A stretch of DNA of 64,000 nt from Paranoxybacillus sp035645275 (GCA_035645275.1 DASQMX010000026.1:496001-560000); one strand, 5' to 3'; positions 8,768 to 17,632 are shown, numbered from the stretch's first letter. Notes: generated by a model not told the origin, from the sequence alone. Translations and numbers: made by a program.

Positions 8768-9877
8768 CTATTGCAGAACTTTGGCTTTAGTAAAATTTCC
8801 AGGGTATACCTTCTCTTTTTCTTCACCGCGCAATACACGCAGAGCTCCTTCCGCAAGAGCTTGCAGTTCGTTTTCACCAGGTTGAACAATGACATCGGCA
8901 ATCCAGTTGACGCGGTCTGCAATTTCTTTAACGAATTCTTTTCCGTACGCCAAGCCGCCCGTTAAAATGATTGCATCGACTTTTCCTGCTAATACCGCGC
9001 TGGCAGCGCCAATTTCTTTCGCTACTTGGTAAGCCATAGCACTATATACTAGTTTTGCCTTTTCATCGCCCGCTTCAATCATTTTCTCTACTTTTACAGC
9101 GTCATTCGTGCCAAGATAGCCGACTAATCCACCTTGACCAACAAGCATTTTCATAATTTCATCTCTGTAATATTCTCCTGAGAAGCATAATGAAACGAGG
9201 TCGCCTGCTGGTACTGTTCCAGCGCGTTCTGGACTGAATGGACCTTCGCCGTCTAATCCATTGTTTACGTCCACAACCCGGCCTTGTTTATGCGCTCCAA
9301 CAGTAATTCCGCCGCCCATATGAGCAACAATTAAATTTAACTCTTCATATTTTTTGCCTAACTGCTTGGCAACGCGACGAGCAACCGCTTTTTGGTTTAA
9401 AGCGTGGAAAATACTTCTTCGTTCAATCAAGGCAAAGCCAGAAATTCTCGCAATTGGGTCAAGCTCATCGACAACAACCGGGTCAACAATAAACGCAGGA
9501 ATATTTAGTGCAGAGGCAATTTCGTGCGCTAAAATACCGCCAAGGTTAGAAGCATGCTGACCCGCATATCCTTTACGTAAATCTTCTAGCATTTGTTCGT
9601 TCACACGATATGTTCCGCCTTCAATTGGACGCAACAGCCCCCCACGGCCACACACTGCGCTTAATTTAGAAATGTTAATGCCTTCTTGGTCAAGCGTTTC
9701 TAAAATTGTTTGTTTGCGAAACTCATATTGATCAATGATGGATTTATATGATTGAATCACATCTGTATCATGGCGAATCGTTTTTTCAAAAACGGAACGT
9801 TCATTGTCAAATACGCCGATTTTCGTCGAAGTAGATCCTGGGTTAATGACTAGGATACGAAATTCTTTTTCCTGCAA
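8768..9877 (-). CDS. buk: Butyrate kinase (branched-chain fatty acid kinase)
   Basis: An acetokinase-family enzyme converting acyl-phosphate plus ADP to the free acid plus ATP. With Ptb it can turn branched acyl-CoA into acid and ATP, or run in reverse. The N-terminal phosphate-binding motif VINPGSTSTKIGVF and the AHMGGGITVGAH segment are diagnostic. I choose TTG 9877 (MQEKEFRILVINPGS, 369 aa) because GGAGG lies 8 nt upstream. The longer frame to 9934 would start inside a dispersed repeat. The gene is 15 nt upstream of lpdV. Confidence 0.92.
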   Translation of the reverse strand: MQEKEFRILVINPGSTSTKIGVFDNERSVFEKTIRHDTDVIQSYKSIIDQYEFRKQTILETLDQEGINISKLSAVCGRGGLLRPIEGGTYRVNEQMLEDLRKGYAGQHASNLGGILAHEIASALNIPAFIVDPVVVDELDPIARISGFALIERRSIFHALNQKAVARRVAKQLGKKYEELNLIVAHMGGGITVGAHKQGRVVDVNNGLDGEGPFSPERAGTVPAGDLVSLCFSGEYYRDEIMKMLVGQGGLVGYLGTNDAVKVEKMIEAGDEKAKLVYSAMAYQVAKEIGAASAVLAGKVDAIILTGGLAYGKEFVKEIADRVNWIADVIVQPGENELQALAEGALRVLRGEEKEKVYPGNFTKAKVLQ

Positions 9878-9905
9878 GGTAATGACCTCCATTTTCATTT
9901 TGGAA

Positions 9906-9960
9906 GGGGCTGACCCATAAATGTCTAACCCCACGTAACACTTTGCTTTTGGGTCAACCT
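9906..9960. repeat. Dispersed palindromic repeat, short copy D
   Basis: A 55-bp copy in inverse orientation relative to copies A-C. GGGGCTGACCCATAAATGTC matches the reverse complement of the right arm of copy C, and CTTTTGGGTCAACC matches a left arm; the interior is deleted. It lies between bcd and buk. Confidence 0.65.
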
Positions 9961-9980
9961 CTTCCGGTTTGTTATTTTAG

Positions 9981-11084
9981 TTAGCGAGTACGACGACGGC
10001 TTAAAATGTGTTGACCGTTTTGTAAAAATTGGCTGCGAGATTTGCGCATAGTTTCAATACGCTCCTCAGCAAGACGGTCAGCTGCTTTGTATGTTGGGAT
10101 GTTGTCGCGTTTTGCGATCTCGAATACTTTTTCAATGTTGTTGTAGATTTGCTCTACTTTCTTCATCGCACGCTCACGGTTGTAGCCGTATAATTCGTCA
10201 GCAACGTTGATGACGCCGCCAGCGTTGATGACATAGTCTGGAGCGTAAACGATGCCCATTTCATGAATGATATCACCATGTTTTGCTTCTCTTAATTGGT
10301 TGTTTGCTGCACCAGCGATTACTTTCGCTTTTAATTGCGGAATCGTTTCATCATTGATGATTCCACCAAGCGCACACGGTGCAAAAATGTCGCAATCTAC
10401 GCCGTAAATATCGTTAGGGTCGACCGCCTTCGCACCAAACTCTTCAACAACGCGTTGTACCGCTTCTTTGTTAATATCTGTTACGATTAATTTCGCGCCT
10501 TCTTCATGAAGATGACGGCATAAGTTGTAAGCTACGTTACCAACACCTTGAACAGCAATTACTTTCCCTTCTAATGAATCGCTACCGAATGCTTCTTTTG
10601 CAGCCGCTTTCATACCGCGGTATACACCATAAGCGGTTACAGGAGATGGGTTACCTGATGAACCGAAAGCAGGTGAAATACCTGTTACGTAATCTGTTTC
10701 TTCGTAAATGATATCCATGTCAGCTACTGTTGTACCAACGTCTTCCGCTGTGATATAACGACCATTTAAGCCTTGAATGAAGCGGCCAAATGCACGGAAC
10801 ATTGCTTCATTTTTGTCTTTGCGTGGGTCGCCAATGATAACCGCTTTACCACCGCCAAGGTTTAAACCAGCAGCTGCGTTTTTATATGTCATACCGCGTG
10901 CTAAACGAAGCGCGTCTTCAATGGCTGCATCTTCTGAATCATACATCCACATACGCGTACCGCCTAGAGCTGGTCCTAATGTTGTATCGTGAATAGCGAT
11001 AATGGCTTTTAATCCTGATTCTTTATCTTGGCAGAATAATAATTGTTCATAGTCATATTGTTCCATATATTTGAAGATTTCCAT
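9981..11084 (-). CDS. bcd: Leucine (branched-chain amino acid) dehydrogenase
   Basis: An NAD-dependent oxidative deaminase of Leu, Val and Ile (367 aa), giving the 2-oxo acids used by the Bkd complex. The catalytic lysine region is NLGGGKAVIIGDP (about residue 80); the Rossmann segment is VIAVQGVGNVAYNLCRHL. ATG 11084 is chosen because GGGGAGG lies 8 nt upstream and MEIFKYMEQYDYEQ is the family N-terminus; the longer frame to 11132 has no ribosome site. It lies 29 nt after ptb. Confidence 0.95.
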   Translation of the reverse strand: MEIFKYMEQYDYEQLLFCQDKESGLKAIIAIHDTTLGPALGGTRMWMYDSEDAAIEDALRLARGMTYKNAAAGLNLGGGKAVIIGDPRKDKNEAMFRAFGRFIQGLNGRYITAEDVGTTVADMDIIYEETDYVTGISPAFGSSGNPSPVTAYGVYRGMKAAAKEAFGSDSLEGKVIAVQGVGNVAYNLCRHLHEEGAKLIVTDINKEAVQRVVEEFGAKAVDPNDIYGVDCDIFAPCALGGIINDETIPQLKAKVIAGAANNQLREAKHGDIIHEMGIVYAPDYVINAGGVINVADELYGYNRERAMKKVEQIYNNIEKVFEIAKRDNIPTYKAADRLAEERIETMRKSRSQFLQNGQHILSRRRTR

Positions 11085-11113
11085 GTTTGATTTCCTCCCC
11101 AAAAAGTTTTCAT

Positions 11114-12019
11114 TTATTTGGACGCGGTACAAACCGCAAGAGCTAACGAATACAGTTTACTTTCTGCTGAATCTGCGCGTGATGTTAAAACAATTGGAGC
11201 TTTTGCCCCGGCAATGACTGCCCCTACTTTTGCATTAGCGAAATATACTAATGACTTATAAAGCACGTTTCCTGTTTCGATATTAGGAACGAGAAGAATA
11301 TCTGCTTGTCCTGCGACTTCGCTTTCGATGCCTTTATGTTCCGCTGCCAACATAGATACAGCGTTATCGAGCGCTAAAGGCCCGTCAACGATGCAATCAG
11401 CAATTTGTCCGCGCTTGTTCATCGCAGATAATGCAGCAGCATCGAGCGTTGCCGGCATCGCCGGATTCACAACTTCAACTGCAGCAAGCGGTGCGACTTT
11501 TGGCTTTTCAACACCAATTGCTTTAGCTACGGAAACAGCATTAGCAATAATTTGTGCTTTTTGCTCTAAATCTGGCGCAATATTCATTGCTGCATCCGTA
11601 ACAATGATGTAGCGGTCATAGCCAGCTACCTCAAATACAGCAACATGCGATAACACTTTTCCTGTACGCAAACCAAACTCTTTATTTAAAACAGCTTTTA
11701 AAATCGTTGCTGTTGGAACATTTCCTTTCATCAGTACATTTGCTTCATTTAAATGTACAGCTTTTACCGCGAGTTCAGCTGCTTGTCCTTTCGAATTCGC
11801 ATGTACAATTTGAATTTTGCCACTTTTTGCATACTTTTCACTTTTTTGTGATAACAATTGTGAAATTTTTTCACGGTCTCCATAAAGGATAAATTGCCCA
11901 AAATTATTGTCCAGCGCCATCGTTACCGCTTCGATGACTTCTTCATCTTCGGCCGCAGCGACAGCCACTGTCATATTTTCATATTGGGTTGCTTTGGTGA
12001 CTAGTGACTCAAGCTTCAT
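11114..12019 (-). CDS. ptb: Phosphate butyryltransferase
   Basis: A 301-aa phosphotransacetylase-family enzyme exchanging CoA for phosphate on butyryl or branched acyl groups. It is the first gene of the bkd operon. Family segments include LMKGNVPTATILKAVLNKE and the C-terminal VGAVIAGAKAPIVLTSRAD. The ribosome site AAGGGG lies about 12 nt from ATG 12019, rather far. A clear sigma-54 promoter about 50-70 bp upstream places the operon under BkdR. Confidence 0.93.
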   Translation of the reverse strand: MKLESLVTKATQYENMTVAVAAAEDEEVIEAVTMALDNNFGQFILYGDREKISQLLSQKSEKYAKSGKIQIVHANSKGQAAELAVKAVHLNEANVLMKGNVPTATILKAVLNKEFGLRTGKVLSHVAVFEVAGYDRYIIVTDAAMNIAPDLEQKAQIIANAVSVAKAIGVEKPKVAPLAAVEVVNPAMPATLDAAALSAMNKRGQIADCIVDGPLALDNAVSMLAAEHKGIESEVAGQADILLVPNIETGNVLYKSLVYFANAKVGAVIAGAKAPIVLTSRADSAESKLYSLALAVCTASK

Positions 12020-12070
12020 TTTCTATTTCAACCCCTTTTTGTAGCATTTCAACCTCGGCACTATTTTTAT

Positions 12071-12088
12071 ATGCAAAAACCGTGCCAA
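12071..12088 (-). promoter_or_regulatory. Sigma-54 (-24/-12) promoter of the bkd operon
   Basis: The minus strand reads TTGGCAC-N5-TTGCAT, matching TGGCAC-N5-TTGCW with the invariant GG at -24 and GC at -12. It lies between the adjacent sigma-54 activator gene bkdR and ptb. Confidence 0.9.
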
Positions 12089-12129
12089 CACAAAATATTG
12101 AAAACGCTTTATTTTTTGTTTTTAATATC

Positions 12130-12162
12130 TGCAATTTTTTGCATTGTGCGCAATTTATTGCA
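12130..12162. promoter_or_regulatory. Candidate BkdR upstream activating sequence
   Basis: Two adjacent small palindromes, TGCAATTTTTTGCA (12130-12143) and GCAATTTATTGC (12150-12161), share the half-site GCAAT. They lie about 45-75 bp upstream of the sigma-54 promoter and overlap the end of bkdR. Enhancer function is inferred from position. Confidence 0.45.
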
Positions 12163-14230
12163 TGTTATCGTTTGCAATTCCGTATTTTTCTAACTTGTAA
12201 TATAAGTTTCGAATGGAAATGCCTAACGCTTTTGCAGTTGCTGTTTTATTACCGTTATGTTTTCGCAATACACGCTCAATCATACGCGCCTCATATTTCT
12301 CTACCATCTCCGCCAGTGTCTGTCCTTCGGCGTCATCATCGTTAGAAAAACCCGTTGCTAAATCGTTTTCATTGCTAGGCATGCGCAATGTTGGAATATG
12401 TTTTACATCGATGAGCACTTCATTAAATTTCATAAAAATCATTGCTCTTCCTAAGACGTTTTCTAATTCGCGGACATTTCCCGGCCAATCATACAATAAA
12501 AGATAACGAATCGCTTCTTCTGTAAGCCCTTCTACATTCCGTCCGTAATCTTGGTTTAATTTTCGAATTAAATGTTGGCATAACGCTGGAATGTCTTGCT
12601 TTCTTGCCCGCAAAGGCGGAATATAAATCGGCATACGGTTGAGACGATAATAAAGATCTTCACGGAATGTGCCATCGGCGATTGCCTTTTCTAGATTCAC
12701 ATTTGTCGCTGCAATGACGCGCACGTTAATCGGAATAGGCTTCGTGCCACCAACGCGGACAATTTCCCCCTCTTGTAGTACACGTAACAGTTTTGCCTGC
12801 GTATTCGCTGACAGTTCACCAATTTCATCAAGAAAAATGCTGCCGTTATTGGCTTCTTCAAATAATCCCCGCTTTCCGCCTCGTTTCGCTCCGGAAAACG
12901 CACCTTCTTCATAACCGAACAGTTCGCTTTCTAATAGCGATTCGGAAATCGCTGCACAGTTGACACGAATAAATTTGTTATACTTTCGGTCGCTTGCATT
13001 GTGAATTGCATGCGCAAATAACTCTTTTCCCGTACCGGACTCACCGCGCAGCAAAATCGTTACTGGTGTTTTCGCAGCTAATTTTGCCTGCTCAATCGCC
13101 ACCATCATTTCTTCTGATGTTCCGATAATATCCGCAAACGAATATTTCGCTTCAAGCGTTCGAATAATTTGCCGCGCCCGGTTCAACTCGTTTGTTAACT
13201 GCTGAATTTCTGAAACGTCATGAATGATGCCGACACTTCCTTTTAAAATTCCATCAACAATAATCGGTGCGACATTGACAACAACATCTCGTTTTTTCGG
13301 ACCGACTTTCATGCGTACGCCTCGTACAGGCCTTCTTGTTTTCAATACTTTCATATGCATACTTTCGCCTTCAGAAATATCAGCAGTAGCAGGTTTTCCA
13401 ATTACTTGTTCCTCTGAAAGACCAGTTATTCTCGTATAAGCCGGATTAATCAAGATCCCTTTCCCATGTTCATCAACAACAGAAATCGCCTCCTCAGAGG
13501 AATGAATAATTGCCTCAAGCATCATGCGGATTTCTTTTAAATTTGTTATTTCTTCAGCAAGTTGAACAAATTCAGTAATATCCTTAAACACAGCAAGAGC
13601 GCCGAAGAGTCTTCCTGATTCGTCAATCATCGGAACACGCGTTGTAATGATTTTTCGTCCATTTCCCAATGTGAATTCTTGATGAACTTCTGTCACTTTT
13701 GTTTTCAATACCCTTGGCAAACCACTTGTTGGAATAATTTCTAAAATATGCTTACCTATTGCATTCTCTTTCTTTACACTAATCATTTTCTCAGCGCTAT
13801 CGTTTAAATGAGTAATATAGCCAAATTCATCGACAACAATCATGCCGTCATGCGTGGAGTTAAAAATAAGATTATGCCTATTCTTTTCATTTTTCAATTT
13901 GGCAATGAGTTGTTCTTTTTCTTCTACTAATTGCGCTGTAATATAGGCGACCTCTCCTGGAATAACAACCGTATTTTTCTTGCGCATTTTGCGTATTTCT
14001 TTAAACACTTCGATATCCCCTGTCGCCTCGATGACAACATCAATATCTTCAGTTAAAAAAGGACGCCAATCGTGCCCTGTTTTAATATTCATCTCTCGAG
14101 CTAATAACATACCCGGCGCTTTTTCGTTAATATCAACAATGGCAACGACTTCCATGATTTTTGTTTCTTTTAAAATTTTTAGCAATGCGGTACCACCTTT
14201 ACCAGCACCGACAATTAACACTTTTTTCAT
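12155..14230 (-). CDS. bkdR: Sigma-54-dependent activator of the bkd operon
   Basis: An enhancer-binding protein of about 691 aa. It starts with a nucleotide-binding-like segment (KKVLIVGAGKGGTALLKIL) and has two PAS domains (about residues 125-240 and 245-360). The AAA+ domain has Walker A GESGTGKE, the sigma-54 contact loop as GAFSGA instead of GAFTGA, and Walker B IFLDEIGE. A Fis-type helix-turn-helix closes the protein (NGNKTATAKALGISIRNLYYKLE). ATG 14230 is preferred over the TTG at 14251 because AAGTGGTGA precedes it. It would activate the -24/-12 promoter just downstream. Confidence 0.93.
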   Translation of the reverse strand: MKKVLIVGAGKGGTALLKILKETKIMEVVAIVDINEKAPGMLLAREMNIKTGHDWRPFLTEDIDVVIEATGDIEVFKEIRKMRKKNTVVIPGEVAYITAQLVEEKEQLIAKLKNEKNRHNLIFNSTHDGMIVVDEFGYITHLNDSAEKMISVKKENAIGKHILEIIPTSGLPRVLKTKVTEVHQEFTLGNGRKIITTRVPMIDESGRLFGALAVFKDITEFVQLAEEITNLKEIRMMLEAIIHSSEEAISVVDEHGKGILINPAYTRITGLSEEQVIGKPATADISEGESMHMKVLKTRRPVRGVRMKVGPKKRDVVVNVAPIIVDGILKGSVGIIHDVSEIQQLTNELNRARQIIRTLEAKYSFADIIGTSEEMMVAIEQAKLAAKTPVTILLRGESGTGKELFAHAIHNASDRKYNKFIRVNCAAISESLLESELFGYEEGAFSGAKRGGKRGLFEEANNGSIFLDEIGELSANTQAKLLRVLQEGEIVRVGGTKPIPINVRVIAATNVNLEKAIADGTFREDLYYRLNRMPIYIPPLRARKQDIPALCQHLIRKLNQDYGRNVEGLTEEAIRYLLLYDWPGNVRELENVLGRAMIFMKFNEVLIDVKHIPTLRMPSNENDLATGFSNDDDAEGQTLAEMVEKYEARMIERVLRKHNGNKTATAKALGISIRNLYYKLEKYGIANDNMQ

Positions 14231-14361
14231 TGCTATCACCACTTCTTGCAAATTTTTGCATACATATCCATCATAGCCTCATTTTCTTTTCTTGACAAAT
14301 AAAATCAAACGTTTATCATTTTCTCAGATAATTATTTTTCCATGAAAGGGTTATTCAAGTT

Positions 14362-14619
14362 ATGCAACGAGTGATCGCATTAATCATTTTGCTTATTCCC
14401 GGTCTTTTAGCAGCGCTCGGCATCAAATGGATGCGGGATGCGTTATTCGGCATTTTGCAGCCGCCTCTTCCGTTTCTTTGGCTTCAATTTCTGCTCGGTT
14501 TTCTTTTATTTTTAACCGGCTTAGGATTTGTTGGCGGTTTTATTTTGCATCGAGATCGAAAACGCAATAAAGTGCAGCCAAGGTTTCAACGGAAACAAAA
14601 AAACGGTCCGAACGCTTAA
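14362..14619 (+). CDS. yqzF: Small membrane protein, DUF2627 (YqzF-like)
   Basis: An 85-aa protein with two hydrophobic helices (about residues 3-22 and 38-63) and a basic tail (HRDRKRNKVQ). It resembles the DUF2627 proteins encoded divergently from bkdR in Bacilli, and sits at that position here, 131 bp from the bkdR start. Its function is unknown. The gene ends in a bidirectional terminator. Confidence 0.75.
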   Translation: MQRVIALIILLIPGLLAALGIKWMRDALFGILQPPLPFLWLQFLLGFLLFLTGLGFVGGFILHRDRKRNKVQPRFQRKQKNGPNA

Positions 14620-14630
14620 TGTTCAGACCG
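14604..14630. terminator. Bidirectional terminator between yqzF and the glycerophosphodiesterase gene
   Basis: Hairpin CGGTC-c-GAAC / GTTC-a-GACCG, with an A-run upstream and a T-rich tract downstream. It serves the convergent genes on both sides. Confidence 0.8.
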
Positions 14631-14637
14631 CTTTTCT

Positions 14638-15363
14638 TTATATGATTTTTAATACGTTTCTTGCCTTTTCGGGATAATCAGTAAAAATGGCATCCACATG
14701 ATAACCGAACATTTTTTGCATGACAGCTTCTTTATTAATCGTGAATGGACGAACAGCGACCCCATGTTTTTGTGCCTCATGAATAAATGATTCATTCACC
14801 GTCACATGGTAAGGATGCAGAGCGGATGCTCCTATGACTTGAACGTACTTCCATGGTTCGTATAAACTTTCCATATATAATAGCGCTGTTTCGATTTCAG
14901 GAGCCATTCGATGGCAGCGTGCCATACTGTTATGGTTAAAAGAGGAGAGAATAACACGCGTCTCCATTTTATATTCTTTGATCATTTGAATAACCTGCTC
15001 TTCAAGCCTTTCATATTGAATGAATCCATTTTTCAGTTCAATATTAAATAGCAACCTTGTCTGCTTTCCCCATGACAACACTTCTTCTAATAAAGGAATC
15101 GGACAAAAGCCGTATTGCCCGGCAAATTTATAGCTCGCATCAAACTTCTGCAACTCCCGATATGTAAATTCTTTTACCCATCCCGTTCCATTCGTTGTTC
15201 GATCGATGGTTTCATCATGAATGACGACAATTTGTCCGTCTTTTGTCATTTGTACATCTAACTCAATCCCATCTGCCCCTACTCGTTCTGCTTCTTGGAA
15301 GGAAACCATTGTATTTTCCGGATGTGTCCCTGCTGATCCGCGATGCGCAAAAATTTTTGTCAT
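14638..15363 (-). CDS. Glycerophosphodiester phosphodiesterase
   Basis: A 241-aa GDPD-family TIM barrel that hydrolyses glycerophosphodiesters to glycerol 3-phosphate and an alcohol. The catalytic start IFAHRGSAGTHPENT and the metal-binding VGADGIELDVQMTKDGQIVVIHD are intact. There is no signal peptide, so it is cytoplasmic. It corresponds by position to B. subtilis YqiK. Confidence 0.9.
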   Translation of the reverse strand: MTKIFAHRGSAGTHPENTMVSFQEAERVGADGIELDVQMTKDGQIVVIHDETIDRTTNGTGWVKEFTYRELQKFDASYKFAGQYGFCPIPLLEEVLSWGKQTRLLFNIELKNGFIQYERLEEQVIQMIKEYKMETRVILSSFNHNSMARCHRMAPEIETALLYMESLYEPWKYVQVIGASALHPYHVTVNESFIHEAQKHGVAVRPFTINKEAVMQKMFGYHVDAIFTDYPEKARNVLKII

Positions 15364-15478
15364 GTATCTGCTCCTTTCCTATACCTCTCGTAATAAAAAC
15401 TCATAATAAAATATATGCCAAGTTCAGCAAAAGTTTGCTATACTGTTAGTTACTAATTAAACAAAGGAGAGAACTTCC

Positions 15479-15646
15479 ATGCGCCCTTTACAAATTTCAT
15501 CGGAAACAGCGCAAAAGTTATCAAAAGCATTAGGAATGCCGATCGAACAAATCATGCACATGCCACAGCATATTTTAGTGCAAAAACTGCTTGAATTAGA
15601 AAAACAAAATGATAAAGACGAAAAAGAGGGTAATCCTAATAATTAG
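15479..15646 (+). CDS. Small protein, YycC-like
   Basis: A 55-aa ORF starting at ATG 15479 with AAAGGAGAG 8 nt upstream. It begins MRPLQISSETAQKLSKALG and contains MPIEQIMHMPQHILVQKLLELE. This resembles the small YycC-like proteins of Bacilli as I remember them. The charged tail is Lys/Asp/Glu-rich. Its stop lies inside a terminator hairpin. Function is unknown. Confidence 0.7.
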   Translation: MRPLQISSETAQKLSKALGMPIEQIMHMPQHILVQKLLELEKQNDKDEKEGNPNN

Positions 15647-15656
15647 GATCACCCTC
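15626..15656 (+). terminator. Terminator after the YycC-like gene
   Basis: GAGGGT-a-ATCCTAA / TTAGGAT-c-ACCCTC hairpin overlapping the end of the small ORF. The T-run is weak. Confidence 0.65.
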
Positions 15657-15865
15657 TCCCTAGTCGAAGAATATTCATCATGGAACTCCTTTGCTTAGCG
15701 GTTTGACCACATTTTTTATAATCTCTAAAAAAACGGCGCTATTCGTTAACTAATAATGGATATTAAAGATATATATTCTAGTTCTAACCTAAGTGATTTT
15801 CTATCCTTAATGAATGGTATCTAATAAAGATGGAAATATTACTTATTGATGAAAGGAGGGAAACC

Positions 15866-16093
15866 ATGAAGAAAAAATTATCCTTTATACTGTGTACTTT
15901 GGCTTTAACTGTAATGTCTCTAGGCATGTCCGTCCATGCTGAAGATAATAACAATAGAGATAATAGGCCAATAACTCGAAATGTCACTACAACAACAGAC
16001 ATGAATGATAACGATACCAATTGGGAATGGATCGGTTTATTAGGGTTACTAGGTCTGTTTGGTCTTAGAAGAAGAGAAAGAGAAGCTCGTTAA
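15866..16093 (+). CDS. Small exported protein with a WGxxGxxG-like C-terminal anchor
   Basis: A 75-aa protein. ATG 15866 follows GAAAGGAGGG. It has a Sec signal peptide (residues 1-25, Lys-rich start, cleavage near VHA-ED), a short Asn/Asp/Thr-rich spacer, and a C-terminal NWEWIGLLGLLGLFGLRRR segment of one glycine-spaced helix plus a basic stop. This is the layout of the WGxxGxxG-CTERM group of small surface proteins in Bacillales. It is monocistronic. Function and sorting enzyme are unknown. Confidence 0.75.
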   Translation: MKKKLSFILCTLALTVMSLGMSVHAEDNNNRDNRPITRNVTTTTDMNDNDTNWEWIGLLGLLGLFGLRRREREAR

Positions 16094-16220
16094 TACAAAG
16101 TTGGAATAGTGATTAAGGGATAGAAAAATGGCTAAATGGTAGTTACGTTAAATTAAAAATAGACAATACGTTTAAAATGAAGCGTTAAAGCCATAGCTCT
16201 ATTTATTAATTTGTTCCTTG

Positions 16221-16250
16221 ACCCTTGAAACTTTATGTTTTAAGGGTTTT
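16221..16250 (+). terminator. Terminator downstream of the WGxxGxxG gene
   Basis: ACCCTTGAAAC / GTTTTAAGGGT hairpin followed by TTTT, about 130 nt after the gene stop. Confidence 0.65.
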
Positions 16251-16571
16251 TATATAGAGGTACGGACAACAATTTAATTGACATAATGTTGGCGTGATCC
16301 CTTTTGTAAAATCATTCCCTTCTTGAATGCACTCCTATGGCAGTAATATAACAAGACAAAATACTCCCTAAAAACAAAGGAATTAAAGATATACAAAGTA
16401 TTTTTCACTTGAGTGGAATTAGAAATCCCAACTGTTCTGCAACGACATCTCGATAGCTCATTTCCTCGTTCCTTACAAATCGACTGCTTATAACTTAAAC
16501 TCCCCTATATACAATTGAAATATTGTCCTTTTTTCGCTATGAAAAAATCCCCTCCAAGTATAGTGTAACAT

Positions 16572-16596
16572 CCCACATCTGAAATGTGGGCTTTTT
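16572..16596 (+). terminator. Hairpin with T-run, orphan
   Basis: CCCACAT / ATGTGGG with a 5-nt loop and CTTTTT. No gene is recognised immediately upstream. It may be the end of a decayed insertion sequence. Confidence 0.5.
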
Positions 16597-16746
16597 ACAC
16601 TGTCTACTTAAAGAGGGGGAATCTCAATCGATATCATCAACCGTTAAAAGACGGAAAAAGTTTATTGGTTCCAAATCCGATTTATTGGCTTTTATAACTG
16701 GATGTAAAATGATTCCTATACCTTCAAACCATTGATTTTAGCGCTT

Positions 16747-17526
16747 TCAAGACGCTTTATGCTCCAATCTTAACTTATCCGCCACCATCGCGATGAATTC
16801 ACTATTTGTCGGTTTAGCTTTGGACATGCTGACGGTGTAGCCGAATAAGTTGGAGATGGATTCAATGTTTCCACGGCTCCATGCGACTTCAATGGCATGG
16901 CGAATCGCCCGCTCAACACGGCTTGCAGTTGTATTATATTTTTTCGCGATATCCGGATAAAGCACTTTTGTAATCGAACCTAATAATTCGATGTCGTTAT
17001 ATACCATAGAAATCGCTTCACGTAAATATAAATACCCTTTAATATGTGCAGGAACACCGATTTCATGAATGATACTTGTAATGCTGGCATCGAGGTTTTT
17101 CGGTTTATTTTCCCGCGCTTGATAAGCAGGTGATTTTTTCAAAATTGGCGTTGTTTTGTCATGAATTTGGCGAATGCGGTTCACTAAATTTTCCATATCA
17201 AATGGTTTTAGGATAAAATAAGCCGCCCCTAAATCAACTGCTTTTTTCGTCACGTCTTCTTGCCCGAAAGCAGTGAGCATAATAACATTTGGCTGCTTTT
17301 CTTTTTGCATACGGATTTTCTCAAGCACAGCAAGGCCGTCAATATGCGGCATAATAATATCTAAAACAAGCACATCCGGCTTTTTCTCTTCAAGCATATA
17401 TAAGCAGTCTTGCCCGTTATAAGCAACACCGATTACTTCCATATCATCCTGGTTGGAGATGTATTCTTCTAAGAGGCTTACCAGCTCTCGATTATCATCA
17501 ACTATACACACTTTAATCTTGCTCAC
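16747..17526 (-). CDS. spo0A: Sporulation master response regulator Spo0A
   Basis: A 259-aa two-domain regulator. The receiver domain has the phosphoacceptor Asp55 in VLVLDIIMPH, acidic residues DD at 9-10, and the Lys of FILKPFD. The C-terminal domain has the Spo0A DNA-binding helices (HAIEVAWSRGNIESISNLFGYTVS), which read TGTCGAA boxes. Phosphorelay input at high cell density or starvation switches on sporulation. Three 0A boxes and a sigma-H-like promoter lie upstream, giving the expected autoregulation. spoIVB is upstream in the same orientation. Confidence 0.97.
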   Translation of the reverse strand: MSKIKVCIVDDNRELVSLLEEYISNQDDMEVIGVAYNGQDCLYMLEEKKPDVLVLDIIMPHIDGLAVLEKIRMQKEKQPNVIMLTAFGQEDVTKKAVDLGAAYFILKPFDMENLVNRIRQIHDKTTPILKKSPAYQARENKPKNLDASITSIIHEIGVPAHIKGYLYLREAISMVYNDIELLGSITKVLYPDIAKKYNTTASRVERAIRHAIEVAWSRGNIESISNLFGYTVSMSKAKPTNSEFIAMVADKLRLEHKAS

Positions 17527-17605
17527 GCAATCTTCCTCCCCTAATTCCGTTTGTTAAAAATCATTTAAATGAGTTCTATTTTCTAACTAATATTCTAATG
17601 GAACA

Positions 17606-17632
17606 ATTCGACATTGCAATAAAAAATCCTCT
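17606..17632 (-). promoter_or_regulatory. Sigma-H-type spo0A promoter overlapped by a 0A box
   Basis: The minus strand reads AGAGGATTT - 13 nt - CGAAT, fitting sigma-H (RWAGGAWWT / HGAAT). A perfect 0A box TGTCGAA (17607-17613) overlaps the -10. A second perfect box lies at 17740-17746 and a one-mismatch box at 17696-17702. This matches the known autoregulated spo0A promoter layout. Confidence 0.7.

Larger units (their letters stand above)
16094..16746. other. Intergenic region of about 650 bp without a convincing gene
   Basis: It holds two hairpins listed as terminators and otherwise AT-rich sequence. A short plus-strand open stretch near 16612-16737 has no good start and no family resemblance that I recognise, so it is not called. 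The region may hold decayed mobile DNA. Confidence 0.5.

Noticed and set aside
8493..8885. 130-codon plus-strand frame over lpdV/buk
   Set aside because: Shadow of two well-supported minus-strand genes, with no independent evidence.
9878..9934. Longer N-terminus for buk (start at 9934)
   Set aside because: The extra codons lie over a dispersed repeat and a GGAGG site that clearly serves TTG 9877; family members begin near MQEKEFRILVINPGS.
16612..16737. Short plus-strand open stretch before spo0A
   Set aside because: No convincing start or ribosome site and no recognisable protein family; it is too short to call.
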